Assembly (NCBI GenBank): GCA_963383645.1 | Contig: OY726560.1 | Span: 25,150,300-25,214,299, forward strand | Length of the DNA: 64,000 bases | Reading direction: 5' to 3' | Origin: Muscardinus avellanarius | Taxonomy: Eukaryota > Chordata > Mammalia > Rodentia > Gliridae | In this document: positions 45,834-58,330 of the stretch, in pieces | Position numbering within the stretch: the stretch's first letter is position 1 | Layout: each line of letters starts with the position of its first letter | Program-made: the position numbers and the translations under genes | Notes under the pieces: model-generated | The model's input: the letters and a program-made list of their open reading frames with translations, nothing else | What the model was told of the DNA's origin: nothing | The model's database searches: none

Positions 45834-46924
45834 GATCCACTGAGGTCCTTTGCGCTATTTTCTTTCCTCATCCAGGTGATTTTATATATGTGTATATATT
45901 TCTTCTTCTATTGCCAGTATCATAGCGCCTGCTCAAGAATAGTCAGATTGCAAGGATTGGATTTCATCTCAGGGGATGTTATACATCTTCACTGGCTTTT
46001 AGAGCAAACTGTCCGTCTCCAACCAGCCTCACTAGAGCTTCACATATTGGATGAAGATAAAATAGATAAGCGATAATGAACCTCACTTGCTCTTGCTGGT
46101 TTTTCTTCTGTGGGTAATTTCTTCAGAGCCTCCACAGAGGAGTAGAAACTCAAAAGTCTTTGTATCTTCAATAGCTTACATAGTTTTTTTTATCACTTCT
46201 ATGAATAAATGCCTAGAATGGCCATTGGACCACTGGTTTCTGTAAACGGTTGGTTTTGGTTTCCAAGATTAAGTTCAACTATAGCACTATGTTATAAACT
46301 GTAATCTAAATTTTCTTCAGATTTGAAGTAATTGCTTTCTACAGAAAGAAAAAAAATGAGGAGTACAAAAAAAAAGAAAAGAAAAAAGTGACCATGATAT
46401 CTTTGCCAGATAAAACATAATTTGCTTTATTTTTCCCCTTTGCGCCATTAAGAGATTTATTATCTTCTATTTATTTTCAGCACTTTTCTTCATTTCTGGG
46501 AAGTCTGACCTGCCTAAATCATTATTACATCTGACCAGAGTTTTGCAGAAAGATTTCCAGTAATGGGCTCAAATAATGGGTTCTACTTGGCATTTCATAA
46601 TGGCCCTTTATAACACAGAGAGGAGCAATGTGTCTTATGTGTTTCCTGAGAAGCAAACATGAGTGGTCCCAGGGTCTGGAGGCACAGTTTGAAGTAGCCC
46701 ACCAGAGGTTTTGAATTCCTTTGTAATCATGTAGTATGGAAAATTTGCATTTCACATCACAAGTTACTTGTGTTTTCTTGTCTTAATTTCAACCGATGTT
46801 TCAAGCAGGTTTAATATTTTTATCCTGCATACTAGTTCTGATTACTGTTTGCTTTAGTGGATAGATGCACCCCCAATATTAGATGCCCTTCTCTCTTCTC
46901 ACACAGCATCTGCTACACAGGAAA

Positions 46925-47045
46925 ACTGGACTTAGATCCTGATTCTTCAACTTTTAAACACCTGACCCTGAATATTTAACTTATCCTCTTAAAATGTAGC
47001 TCCTTCTTTATAAGATGGGCTGTTGGAATGATTGAAACTATAATT
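46925..47045 (+). mobile_element. MIR-like fragment
   Basis: TTAGATCCTGATTCTTCAAC, TATTTAACTTATCCTCTTAA and TTTATAAGATGGGCTGTTGG fit MIR with gaps. Confidence 0.45.
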
Positions 47046-47441
47046 GAGGAGTCTTTTTTGGTGAGTAATCACTTCATGCTAAAAGGGAAACACTGGTTAG
47101 AACCAATGGGAAATTCTGAATCCTAGACCATTTAGAAGGTGATTAAGGATGACCATTTTCACAAAACTTAAACTACTCTTATTTTGCAATAGTTCTACTT
47201 CCTCATTATTAGTTCCTTGGGGATTTTTACAGTGCTTTTCCTCATAGGAGTGCCGATGTTAGGAGCAATAATTCTCATAGGAAACTTTTGAGACAGCCGC
47301 CAGCCTCAGGCTCTCCTCACCCCTACTGAACTCAATTCAGCAGATGCTCATCAAAGAATTCTTCTGTATCCATCACTTACTGGACACTCTAGGACATATG
47401 GAAAATTGCAAGGAATATTCTATTCCCTCAAGAACTTAAAG

Positions 47442-47516
47442 CCTAACTGGAAGAAAATTTTGACACAGATATAGAAATTCTTTAATAACAATATAACAAT
47501 GTGGGAGAATGTAATA
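47442..47516 (+). repeat. 75-bp direct duplication, copy 1
   Basis: It begins CCTAACTGGAAGAAAATTTT. The same 75 bp returns 795 bp downstream with about 8 differences and no gaps. Confidence 0.9.
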
Positions 47517-47692
47517 TATAAAATAATAATGTCTTTGTATCAAGGACCTACTAAATAATGTGGCATCTTATTTACACATTTCTTCTAATCTTTAAAAAAC
47601 CGTAGGAAAAACGTTCACTAGTTCTGTATGCTGGTATAGAAATCAGGGCTCTATTTCAGGGATATCCAATCAAGTGTCAAAAAAGAGTTTAA

Positions 47693-47885
47693 GCTGGGCA
47701 AGGTGGTGCACACTTGTAGTCCCAGCATTTGGGAGGCTGAGACAGGAGTATCACCGTTCGTAGACAGCCTCAGCTACGTAGTGATGCCCTTTGCAATTCA
47801 GTGAGATCATGTTTCAAAATAAAGAATAAACAATAGGGCTGAGGGTAGAATGCCCGTATGTTTCATCTCCAATATCACACACAAA
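47693..47885 (+). mobile_element. Older-type composite SINE
   Basis: GCTGGGCAAGGTGGTGCACA, GTTCGTAGACAGCCTCAGCT and GGGCTGAGGGTAGAATGCCC. CAAAAAAGAGTTTAA on the left and CAAAAAAGAGGTTTAA on the right are a probable TSD with one indel. Confidence 0.85.
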
Positions 47886-48236
47886 AAAGAGGTTTAATAG
47901 AGCTATGTCTCAACTGCCATGTCTTAATTCTCTGAGTTATACCGTATAAAGAGACTTTTCCTACATTGATTGTTAAACTGGAGAATTTGGGGTAAAACAG
48001 AAGAATTTTAACCTCTCAGCTTCTAGAAGCAAAGCTGATGATATTTACTTGGTATTTGTTGTATTAGCCAAATAAGCTATTGTATAAAATAATTCTAAAC
48101 TCATCATAGCTTGTATTCTTTACAAGCCCCTCCCACGTCTTGCACAGCACCTGATACACAGCCAGAGAGAAAAACTATTAGTGCTCACTACTATCCAGGT
48201 GCTAACTTACCTTCCTCAATATCCTTTAAATCAAAA

Positions 48237-48311
48237 CCTAACTGGAAGAAACTTTTGACACAGTTATAGAAATTCTTCAATAATAATATAACAGTTTGGA
48301 AGAATATAATA
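48237..48311 (+). repeat. 75-bp direct duplication, copy 2
   Basis: It begins CCTAACTGGAAGAAACTTTT. It aligns end to end with 47442-47516, but similarity stops outside the 75 bp. Confidence 0.9.
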
Positions 48312-48819
48312 GTTGTGACTATTCAAGCTGGTGGAATGACTGAGGTTGTTCAGAATCTCAAGTGCCTATCCCATTCTCTATCCCCACTGTGTGTCAGCCA
48401 GATGATACTAGAATGACCAGGGGACCACAGGTGAAAAACACATATCTGAGTCCCTGGCTAGAGGAGAACTTTCAGGACGACAACCATTCCAATATGGACA
48501 TCCACTTTGAACCGTGTGCAAGCAAGAACAGATTTGATCATGTTAGGCTGAGATTTAGCTCGTTTGTTATGGCAGCTAACCTGTCTGACCGAGACAACAG
48601 GTACTGAGTAAATATTGCCATATGAGAGGCATGTATATGCTCTGTGTTAACATAACTTGGAACTTAAAAAAATCTCAGTGCACAGGTTGCAGGTCAAATA
48701 AGAATCTTGAGGATATATAGGTATCAGTCACTGTTTCTTTTAACTTCCTATGGGATTCCATTATCAATAAGTTTGAAAAGTGCTGTGCTCTACTGGCCCT
48801 AGTCTAAAAGGTGTTGCTT

Positions 48820-49110
48820 AGAGATTTTATTAGAAACACAAATTCTTAGATTTCCAGACATAAAATCATACTCTCAGGATTTGTGTTTTAGCAAGTATTC
48901 TGGAGAAGAAGGGGACAGATTGTCACGTATATTCAAGCTTGAGAAGCCCTGTGCTAGAACATTCTCCCCTAGTGATTTTCAAAACATGGTGGTCTAATAG
49001 CAGAGCATCCTGGAAATGCTTCCTAAGGAGAGATTTCTGGGGCTGATCTCAGGCTCTACTAAATCAGAATCTCATGACAGGGGTGCCTCCATAGTCATAT
49101 GCCTGACGAA
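48820..49110. mobile_element. MER5-like hAT-Charlie remnants
   Basis: AAACACAAATTCTTAGATTT and CTACTAAATCAGAATCTCAT are MER5-type words. There are probably two partial copies. Confidence 0.5.
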
Positions 49111-52100
49111 TTTTCTAAGTAATTCTTGGTTCACTAGAATTATTCCTTACCAGTCACTGCCACCATCTCTTCCCCTATAGAATCTCCTATTTCCCTACAA
49201 CTCCTCAGCCATCACCTCCGAGTCTTGCCCATGAGATTCAGGAATGGGAAGGAGGGTGATTTTCTATTTTCAACTTTACAAATGGCTTCCCACTGTAGTT
49301 GCTTTGAATAGAGAACTCCTTTAGTGCTTTCAAGTGTTTCATAGGCCATTAATTATTAAACAGAGGATCTCTAGAGCAGATTAACTTTCAACTTGAATGA
49401 TGAGAAATGAAGCTAGCTGAGAAGAGTCAAATCTGAAAATGGAAATTCATAAAATGATGGCCTAAGTCCACCTGAGATTCAGCTGGTAGAGCTTTGATTT
49501 CTACTGATCTTTGCAGAAATGATATCTGATGTGTGAAGAAAGGTGTTTCTGAAACCCCTTTCAATGAGAAATGGAAAGAACTTAAAAAAGAAAGGGAAAA
49601 GAATATGCGAAAGCAAGAGGATGATTGAACAGAGACCAGAAGTTCAGGAGTTAAGGCCGGGTTTAAGGAGTTTGCTTTGGGTCTGGTTGAGGACTTTCAG
49701 GTTTTTAGGGAACAGCTATATAGAACTTCTTTTTGATCAGAGAGAAACACAATCTCATTCGCTCCTGATTTTGTTTTCCTCTTTTGGTTGCTCTCTCATT
49801 TCTTGAAGTTAATTTACATGGACTCTGGGAGGATACATTGGTGAATTATCTCACTGCTATAAGAAGGTACTATATAAGTTATAGGCATGAGTAAACATTG
49901 TGACTGCTGGTTTTGACCTTGGGTGCCTGGTAAGTACTAGATTTGAGCTGGAGAATGGAGGTATAAGATGCACATAGGAAGATCTCTGTCCTGGTCCTAA
50001 GAAAGTTTACCATCAAAACAAATATATAAACAGCAGCTTCAAGCAAACAAGTTCTGTGCTTATTGAGGGAGCAAGTAGAGGGCAGGCTGAGAAGGGAAGT
50101 GAACAGATACACACCTTTCTTTGTGAAATGTGGGGGGACACAGAGTCAACTCACGACTTTAGTTAGAATTGTCCCCTCTTGCTTCCTTTTCAAATTGGAA
50201 TGAGAGTTTGGGAGAAGAAGGAGTTCTCCATATGAGAAATGGTCTGAATATATCCAGGCAAAACAGAACAGAGTAGAAGAAGCCATGGATCTCTTTGTTT
50301 GACAGGACAGATCCTTGGGGCTCAGTCTCATGTTAAGGTATTGAAGGAAACCTTACTCTGCTACACAAGCCACACCACACCATGAGCAGGACAACAACGA
50401 GTTAAAATCCTGGTATCTACTGGGCTGCCAAGCTTAAACCCTAGGAGGTGATGCCAAGTCTCAGAAAGCAGATGAAAAACAACCATGGTAAATGCTAAGG
50501 CTGTTAAGCAAGGAGGTTTCTAGAAGTTAGAGGTCAGCTTTCAGCCCCTGGAAGGAAGTATGAGGAGAAGGTAATTTAACATGGTAATTGGAAGTTTAGA
50601 ACTTTGAGTCATGTGGATCTAAATTCAGACGCTCATTCTTGTCACTTTACTGCATAGACTTCAACAAATTGCTCGAGCTGTTGGATATACTATTTCTTCT
50701 TTTCTGAAATAATTACTGTGTGTGTGTGTATGCATTATATCATACACTAGTTACACATACCATTTATATATTTATATAGTGACTGTGAAGAGTAAGTGAG
50801 AAAATGTCTTTAGAGAACTCAGGACCTTTGCACAAGGTCGCGGATCGTCTTTAGGACAGTTGTAGTCATTGGTAGTCATTGTAGGGCAAACGTGGAGGGC
50901 AGAGGCATAGGAAAGACATGTTTGGGGTACTCGATTTTATAAGAACAGTGACTGAGGCAGAGTCCTGATTTCCCATAAGGCACAGAACTATAACACACAA
51001 ATGAAGCAGAAATTCACTTACCCTAAGTAGACACCCAACCAGGGGCATGGTGGCAGCTGTGATGACTTCCTGCTGGCCCACTGATGCATCCTTTTGTAGG
51101 AAGGACTAAGAGCTAGTGAGCCATCATGGAAAGTGCACAGGGTTTGGACCTACCTAGGTAAAAACCCATCTCCATGGAATATTAGCTGTGTGGCAGGCTC
51201 TATTTGCTTATACTTTGTAAAAAAGGGGGGGGAGGGGGAGGTGATGGAAATAAAAACTTTTCAGAACTCAGGAGTCAAGCGGAGGCCTACAAATTGGAAC
51301 ATAGTTGAAATTCACAAGGTGGCACTTATCACTGAGTAGTGATGGACCCCAGCCTATGCACAGGCCCCAGGTTGTTGAAGCGATGGGGAGAGAAAAGATG
51401 GGGAAGTCTGTGGAGCAAGGAGGGTAGGCATTGTTACTTAGGAATAACTAAAAATTAGACACTAGTTTTGTACTTTCCAGCATCATTTCCAGGGCTCTGT
51501 ATATGTTACAAAAATTGTCAACTGCTCTATACATCTTTCTTGAATATGCAAAGAGCTTGGGGTCCGCACTGTAATGAAGGCTCTACACTACTTGTAATTC
51601 TGATTAGGACGCTCTTGCTCTTAACTGTACACCTAGCTTCAAACGCTATTTATTCTTCATCCCAACTGCCTCCCAAGTTCAAGTTCAGCTTTCAGAATAT
51701 CCTGTCAAAAGTGTCAGAAAAGCACTTTTCTCTATTTTTTTCCCTTTTTTCCCCCTTTTTCCCCCCTTAGGTCAACAGGAACTTTACAGATTAATGCATC
51801 AGTCTTTAACACCTTCCTTTTCTGAGGCCTAGTTCAAGTCCACCCCTTCATTAGCACTCTCTCTACCATTGTGCTGAGCTAGTTTTATCTCAGTTCTGTT
51901 GGCATTTGTTCCTGAGAAGGAGGTGAGACAAAAAAAAAAAAAGATTAAAACAAACAAATATAAAGTTTGCAAATCATATCTAGTGATAAACCTTTTCAGA
52001 TGTCTAAGTTTTCTGATGGAGTATATATAAATGATCACTTTCCTACATAAGCAATTTACTTAAAAAGGGAAAAATATATGAATGTTTATAAATACCACTG

Positions 52101-53379
52101 CTGGAGGGTGTTAAAGAATATACTTTATGTCAGCCATAGGTCCTTGAAACTTAGTAGTTTCACAGAATGAATGGTGCAATAAACTCCAGTGGTTTGTTAT
52201 GGCTTTAACTGCCCACTATTTATTTCAGGCTATTAATCAGTACACCAGCTATCAGTTACTGACTATTCTTGGTATTTTAAAGATTACAGTGTTGACTTTT
52301 TAAAAATATTGTGTGTGTTGTTGTTGTCACTGATTTTACAATTTCTTCATTTTATCTCTTGTTTATTTATTTATTTTTTATGCTGTTTTTACCATAGAGA
52401 TCACACACAAAGTGTCACAGGGTTTAATAGGCAGGGAAGATTTACTTAGAGAAAACATTTTCTTTAATCAGCCAGCCAGAAAAATATTCTTCTAAATCAT
52501 GAAGAAAAAAAAAAATGAAATGTGAGTCTTTCATGCAGTAGCTCTGGCAAACATGTTTTATTCCTGGATGCTGTGTTTGTAAATGCCACTAGAAATGGTG
52601 AATGGATGACTATAACCCCACCTTCCACAAATGTCCAGTGTCATTTGAAGGCATGACATTTTGTGGGAAGTATTCTCCAAGGGCACGGTCTTCTGAACCT
52701 TGGAAGTTTTTCTTGTTTTAGTGTTTGCTTTATATTTTTTAATCTGCGAATATTTGGCTTTGCTTCTTTCCATACAGTTTGCCATGGTCTGTTAGGATAA
52801 CATGGAGTTTATGCTCAGCATGGAGTCATGTTGACTTCCAATCTGCAAATCAGCAGGGCAAGTGAAAAGGCTGTGCAGCCTCTGTTTTTCAGTGAAGTGC
52901 AGTTCAAGCTGGACTTTATGTCTAGGAACAGCAAGTAGGAAGGATATTTTCTAGCATAGGAAAAATTCCTCTTGAAGGTTGAAGAAACGACCAACTTGTA
53001 TTCATGTCCTAAGTCTGTTCTATGTGTGTTGAGTCTCTGAATCCAGTCTGGTAATTACATGTTCTAGGTTGGGCTTATTTATTCTCCTTTCTTCTTCATC
53101 ATGATTACTTAGGTGGATGGGGGTGCCTCAGGGAACTTTCTTTTTGCCACTTTGGTAGCTGAAGTGTTATATCTTTAGACAATAGTAAGATCAGGTCGTG
53201 GCTGAATCTGGTACACACAATATTTCTTAGTATTAATTGTCTTCACTTATCGTGAGATTCAGAGAGCTAGTTTCTTAAAAAATAATTCCAAAATCAGCAC
53301 TCTCATGCCTCTGAGTACTCCAAAAGTTACAAATAAGAGACCATTTATGTCCCCGGCCATTTCCTGTCACTTTCTGCTT

Positions 53380-53558
53380 TTGGAGCCATGAGAGGAACAG
53401 CTGTCCTCTGCCACACCATGCTGTCATCATGTCTTTCTTGGAGTTGGCTGACTATGGACTGACCCTCTGAAACTGTGAGCCCAAATAAACCTAAATTTCC
53501 TCTAAATTGTCCTTGTAGGGTATTTTGGTCACAGTAACAAAAGAGCTAATACAGATAT
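53380..53558 (+). mobile_element. MaLR-type LTR 3' part
   Basis: GAAACTGTGAGCCCAAATAA, then GGTATTTTGGTCACAGTAAC and AAAGAGCTAATACAG follow the ending of MaLR LTRs. Its AATAAA-like site is CCAAATAAACC. Confidence 0.6.
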
Positions 53559-54072
53559 CATATGTGGTATTCCTGTAACATCTCCTTCATCTTTTTTTGT
53601 TGTTATTTTTCTAGGTTAATCTGAATTTCATTTTTATTGCATTTTGTATTCTGACAATCAGAGATAAACCGATGGTCAGAATACAATCAGTGCATCTTCT
53701 TTAAAACAACTAGAGGTATAATCAGCTGAGACCCAAAGCTTTTCAAAAGAGTTTTAAAAGGATTTGGCTAATGGCTAAAATATGTTTTCAACTATTCTGA
53801 GCATGTAAAAATTTTTTATGCAAATTTTCACAATAAGCAGACATACAAAGTGTGCACATATAAAGAATATTTTTATTTGAATGTTTATTTCAATTATTTC
53901 ATTTTAATAGTTCATATTGAGGAAGTTGAGCAACTTAGGGGAAGGTTTGGAAATAAATTTTTAAATCATTCCTTGACCACAAACACTATTGTGTAAGATG
54001 TTTGAGCATGCTATAGTCTGCCATATTGTTTATATTAATATATTTTCATATTTATTTATTTATCTTTTTTCT

Positions 54073-54271
54073 TTGGTACTGGGGATGGAACCCAGGGGTA
54101 TTCTACTTCCAAGCTACACCCCAGCCCTATTTGTTAGTCTTTATTTTGAAACAGGGTCTTACTAAGTTGCAAAGGGCCTCACTAAGTAGATGAGGCTGTC
54201 TGAGAACCGTGATCCTCCTGTCTCAGCCTCCCAAATGCTGGAAATACAAGCGTGCGCCACACAGCTGGCTT
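54073..54271 (-). mobile_element. Composite SINE
   Basis: GGTACTGGGGATGGAACCCA, CAAAGGGCCTCACTAAGTAG and AAGCGTGCGCCACACAGCTG. ATTTATTTATTT-type flanks make the TSD ambiguous. Confidence 0.9.
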
Positions 54272-54279
54272 ATTTTATT

Positions 54280-55560
54280 TATTTTTAAATACATAATCCT
54301 ACCTTGTTCTTCTTCAATTTTAATCAAGGATTTATTTTTCTTGGAATAGTCTCCTAAACAGGGAAAATTACTCAACTTGATTAGCAAGAAATTAAAGCAG
54401 TTAGCTGAAATTAAATATCCATTTTCAAACAAGTTTAATTAAATTTTCTTCCTTGCTTATAGATTTAGTGTATTTTTGGTCCCTTATTTAATTTTATATT
54501 TTATGTTATTATTTTTTCTTTTCTCATGGACCTATGCTTCCATTTCTTTTTTTCTTTTTCTTACCCTTTCTGTGTATCTGAGTGTGTAGCTGTTTTCTTT
54601 GTCGATAAAATTTTATTGTCTTCTCTAGTATTCCTCTCAAGTACCTTTTTCATTCTTCATAATACACAAATCAGATTTTACTATATTTTTATCCAGACAT
54701 TGTTAATATCTTCTATTTCTACTTCTACCTTTGTCAAATATCATATAACTTCTTGACGTTTTCCCTCCCATCTCAGGTGGATTACATATCTAAATGAGAG
54801 TTTAGATTTGGGTTTTCATTTTTCATTAGAATACACACAAGCTTTGTAAAAGTTATGGTATGTTCTGAATGTGCTTTCCAGAACCATTAGAAATGAGCTT
54901 CTATCAGCCTGTTTGTATTAAATTTATTTTCACTGATTCCTTGTTTCAGATTGAATTTTCTTTGAATAAAAGCATCAACTGAAACTCGAAATAATAACCA
55001 ACTATTCTATGTAAGGGAAAACGATGGAATTATACAAATTTAGTCATCAAGATGTCAGCTAGATACGTTTAGGGAGATTGGGAGCCAGGAATGATGGAAC
55101 CTCTTCTTCCCCTGTAGGAAAGCTCAGCCAATAATGACAAGATGTTGTAACACTAGAGGAGTTTTTAAAATGAGCTTTAACAGGAAGTTACTGGAAACTG
55201 AGCATTAAAAACTCTGATCTAAATGCTCCACACATTTAGATGTGTTCGATCCTTTCTTCTAAATCTGTAACTTCTATTATTAGAATAATTTTATTATTAC
55301 TGTTGGAAATTGAGTGGAGCAAGTGCAGAGAAAGTAAAGTATTACTGAAGAAACCCAATTGCCCTTTCTTTTAATGACAGTAATAGGAAATCTACAAGAC
55401 CATCCATAGAAGCAGGAAGACATCAGAAACAGGTGACTGGATTACCAATGGTACACTAGAAGTGTAGTCCTGTATTCCTCTCAACTCTAAGAGGGATATT
55501 CTCTGCATTTCCTAAACTAAAATAAATCATATGTTTGAGAATCTTCAGACTAAGCCATCA
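54280..55560. other. Non-coding stretch
   Basis: AT-rich. Nothing recognised. Confidence 0.5.
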
Positions 55561-55569
55561 TCATCTTTC

Positions 55570-56190
55570 CCTTGAATATTCACAACAGCTTCCTTCCTGC
55601 TGCCCCAGCTTCTAAACTTGCTCCCTCAGGATCACGTCGGAAAGTACAGCAACGTGTCTACACAAAATCCAGATCATCTTTCCTCAGATTAAAGCCTTCT
55701 ACTTTCTCCCCATCCCACTTAGAGCAAAAGCCACAGTCTTTACGGGGACTATGGCCTCACGACCTACTCCTTCCCCACTGCCTCTCCGAGCCGTTTCCCA
55801 TGAATCTCTCCTTTACTATTTTAGTTCGCTCTGATCTCGTTGGGTGCTTCACTTGGGGACCTACACCGCTGCTGTTTTCTCAGCTTACGCAGCATTGCTG
55901 CCTGAATGTGGCCAGGTTTGTCCACACACTTCCTTCAGTGTTCTGGCAATTCCTGACTTGGAGAGTCTTCCATGATTCTATCTAAAATTGTCATCCTCCT
56001 CTCCTCCCTCCCTAATCTTCCATATCCATCTTCATTTCTTTTTTTTTTTCATGCCACCTACTTTCTTCTGACATCTTATGTATATATTTGTTCACTGACT
56101 TACTCTCTCCCTTAGAATACAAGTTCCAAGGTTTTGTAACTTACTGCTCTATTTCCAGCACTTTAAACAAACCCTAGACTAGTCAAGAAA
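55570..56190 (-). mobile_element. L2 fragment
   Basis: CTTTCCTCAGATTAAAGCCT, TGGCCTCACGACCTACTCCT, GTGTTCTGGCAATTCCTGAC and TTAGAATACAAGTTCCAAGG follow the inverted L2 3' half. The 137-codon frame at 55572-55985 is a by-product of this. Confidence 0.7.
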
Positions 56191-56736
56191 AATTTAATGA
56201 AGCAACTTATCACCTATATGACTGATAGGTAATATTTTATTTTAGGAGTTGAAATTTTCATGAAAAATATTTTCTAAGTAAACTGACTATTGAAATCTGA
56301 AAAAGCAGTGAAATGATTTTTGTATTATATACTATACATTATTAACTTTATAGTTTTATATACTTTATTAGACCTCTTAAATGAAAGGGACATTTATAGT
56401 GTCAGTGTGCCTGGAGTTTAGGAGCAAAGAACAGTAAAGATTTCTATCATTTTGTTGAGAAATTGTCACATAACAGATACTATAATGAGTTTTTATGTTT
56501 TTATACTTTATGTTCCTCATTCTCCACGTGAATGAGTGGCCAGTGGTCACAGTCATTGTCAGAAGGCAAAAATATTTTCTTGGTTTTGTGCTCCTTAGCA
56601 TAGTGCTTCCTTCACAGGTATCTTACAATTCTTTGCCTGAGAGATGATTGAATCCTGTTCCTTGCAGGTCCCTTACAGATCAGGTATTAGTCACTACCCA
56701 GATCCGTGTACATCAGTATTTTACATAACTTTTCTT

Positions 56737-57101
56737 TCTCTCTTCTTCTTCTTCTTCTTCTTCTTCTTCTTCTTCTTCTTCTTCTTCTTCTTCTTCTTCT
56801 TCTTCTTCTTCTTCTTCTTCTTCTTCTCTCTCCTCCTCCTCCTCCTCCTCCTCCTCCTCCTCCTCCTCCTCCTCCTCCTCCTCCTCCTCCTTCTTCTTCT
56901 TCTTCTTCTTCTTCTTTGGTGGTACTGGGTTCCTGGAAGCCCTTCTACCTCCGGGCTACACTCCCAGACCTATTTTTACATTTTATATTTTTGAAACAGG
57001 GTCTCCTAAGCCAGCATGCGCGGCTGGCTTCGAACCTGCGTGATCCTCCTGTCTCTGCCTCCCAAGCGCGGGGATTACAAGCGTGCGCCACCACGCCTGG
57101 C
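56737..57101 (-). mobile_element. Young composite SINE with expanded pyrimidine tail
   Basis: The body at 56918-57101 has the tail CTACCTCCGGGCTACACTCC, the B box (inverted GGCTTCGAACC) and the head GCGTGCGCCACCACGCCTGG. TSDs TTACATAACTTTTCTT at 56721-56736 and 57102-57117 enclose both the body and the microsatellite. Confidence 0.95.
56743..56917 (+). repeat. (CTT)n(CCT)n(CTT)n array, ~175 bp
   Basis: CTT units to about 56828, CCT/TCC units to about 56890, then CTT again. One strand is all pyrimidine throughout. Confidence 0.98.
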
Positions 57102-57701
57102 TTACATAACTTTTCTTGCCATAAAATTGAAACAACATACTATCCTCCCCCTTCTGTAATGAAACGACTGAAATATTTAGTTTCTTCATCCAGGCTTGAG
57201 GTTCCATTCTTCCTACATTAGCTGGCTTTAGGAAATCACCCAGGAGGCTCTAGGTTTACATTGAAGAGGAAGCTCTAGGGCAATGTGGGCTAGTGGCATA
57301 GGAGTCTGCTTTTACTGCTTCCTTGTGCCATATGGATCTGCTGGGCTGCTCGTACCCACCTGAGTATAAGACTCTTTAGATCACATTATACTCAGGTCGT
57401 GATGGGCAGCTCCCACTGCACGATCACTTAGTGTCGAGTGGTCAGGTACTTGTTCTCCACGAGGGTCTACAGTGATAGTAGGAACTGTTTTGAAAATAGC
57501 AGATAATTCTCTACAGCTAAAGGAATGATTTTGAGATAGAGCCCTTGGCTTCTGAACCACACTTGAATCAGGGCTCCTCAGAGACCCTGCACAACTACCT
57601 AGCATCTGCCTAGCATATATAGCAGGTTTCTGGGTCAAACATATTGAATGGCAGAACACCTTGCCCTATGCCCTATAACCTGGACTATGCTCAGCCCCAG
57701 A

Positions 57702-57705
<4 letters not shown>

Positions 57706-57749
<44 letters not shown>
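57706..57749 (+). repeat. (GT)n microsatellite at a partial SINE tail
   Basis: A GT run followed by TTGCTAAGGCTTGAACTCAG, a SINE tail remnant up to about 57786. Confidence 0.95.
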
Positions 57750-57750
<1 letters not shown>

Positions 57751-57814
57751 GCTAAGGCTTGAACTCAGGGACATCCTTCAGGCCTAGGTTTTTTGTTTGT
57801 TTGTTTGTTTATTT

Positions 57815-58195
57815 TTGCAGTACTGGGGATGGAACTATACCCCCAGCCCTATTTTTTATTTTGAAACAGGGCCTCACTAAGTTGCAAAGGCTGTCCACAA
57901 ACCTCAATCCTCCTTTTTTTTTTTTTTTTGGTACTGGAAATGGAACCCAAGGGCAGTCTACTTCCGAGTTGCTCCTCCAGCACTATTTTTTCCTTCTTTA
58001 TTTTGAAACCGGGTCTCACTGAGTTGCAAAGGGCCTCACTTAGTAGCTGAGGCTGTTTGCTAACTACAACCTGCTGGTCTCAGCCTCCCGAATGCTGGGA
58101 TTACAAGCATGCGCCACCACGCCCGGCGCAACCTTGATCCTTCTGTCTCAGCTTGCCAAATGCTGGGATTACATGAGTGTGCCACCAGGCCCAGC
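57815..58195 (-). mobile_element. Composite SINE split by a nested copy
   Basis: The outer copy starts CAGTACTGGGGATGGAACTA, breaks at about 57912 and resumes at about 58129 with AACCTTGATCCTTCTGTCTC, ending GTGCCACCAGGCCCAGCTG. Confidence 0.8.
57913..58128 (-). mobile_element. Nested composite SINE
   Basis: A complete copy: T-run, GGTACTGGAAATGGAACCCA to GCATGCGCCACCACGCCCGG. AACCTCAATCCTCC and AACCTTGATCCTTC on its sides look like a diverged TSD. Confidence 0.88.
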
Positions 58196-58330
58196 TGTTT
58201 TTAAATTTGGAAACAGAGTTTTACAAAGTTGCAGAGAGCCTCACTAAGTTGCTGAGGATAGCCTCAGATTTGTGATCCTTCTGTCTTAGCCTTCCAAGTG
58301 CCTTCCACGCATGTGTCACCACACCTAGAA
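58196..58330 (-). mobile_element. Partial old composite SINE
   Basis: GGAAACAGAGTTTTACAAAG to CATGTGTCACCACACCTAGA. The tail part is missing. Confidence 0.75.

Larger units (their letters stand above)
47890..53375. other. Long non-coding stretch with old DNA-transposon pieces
   Basis: MER5-like text is at 48820-49110. A possible LTR end is near 48480-48600 (TTAGGCTGAGATTTAGCTCG). A G-rich run is at 51224-51243. No coding sequence was recognised. Confidence 0.45.

Noticed and set aside
51224..51243. G-quadruplex promoter element
   Set aside because: The G-run is short, isolated and has no gene next to it; nothing supports a regulatory role.
55572..55985. 137-codon plus-strand ORF
   Set aside because: It reads the antisense of an L2 fragment; no coding signature.
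56644..57221. Leu/Pro/Phe-repeat ORFs up to 171 codons
   Set aside because: Translation of the CTT/CCT array and the SINE body.
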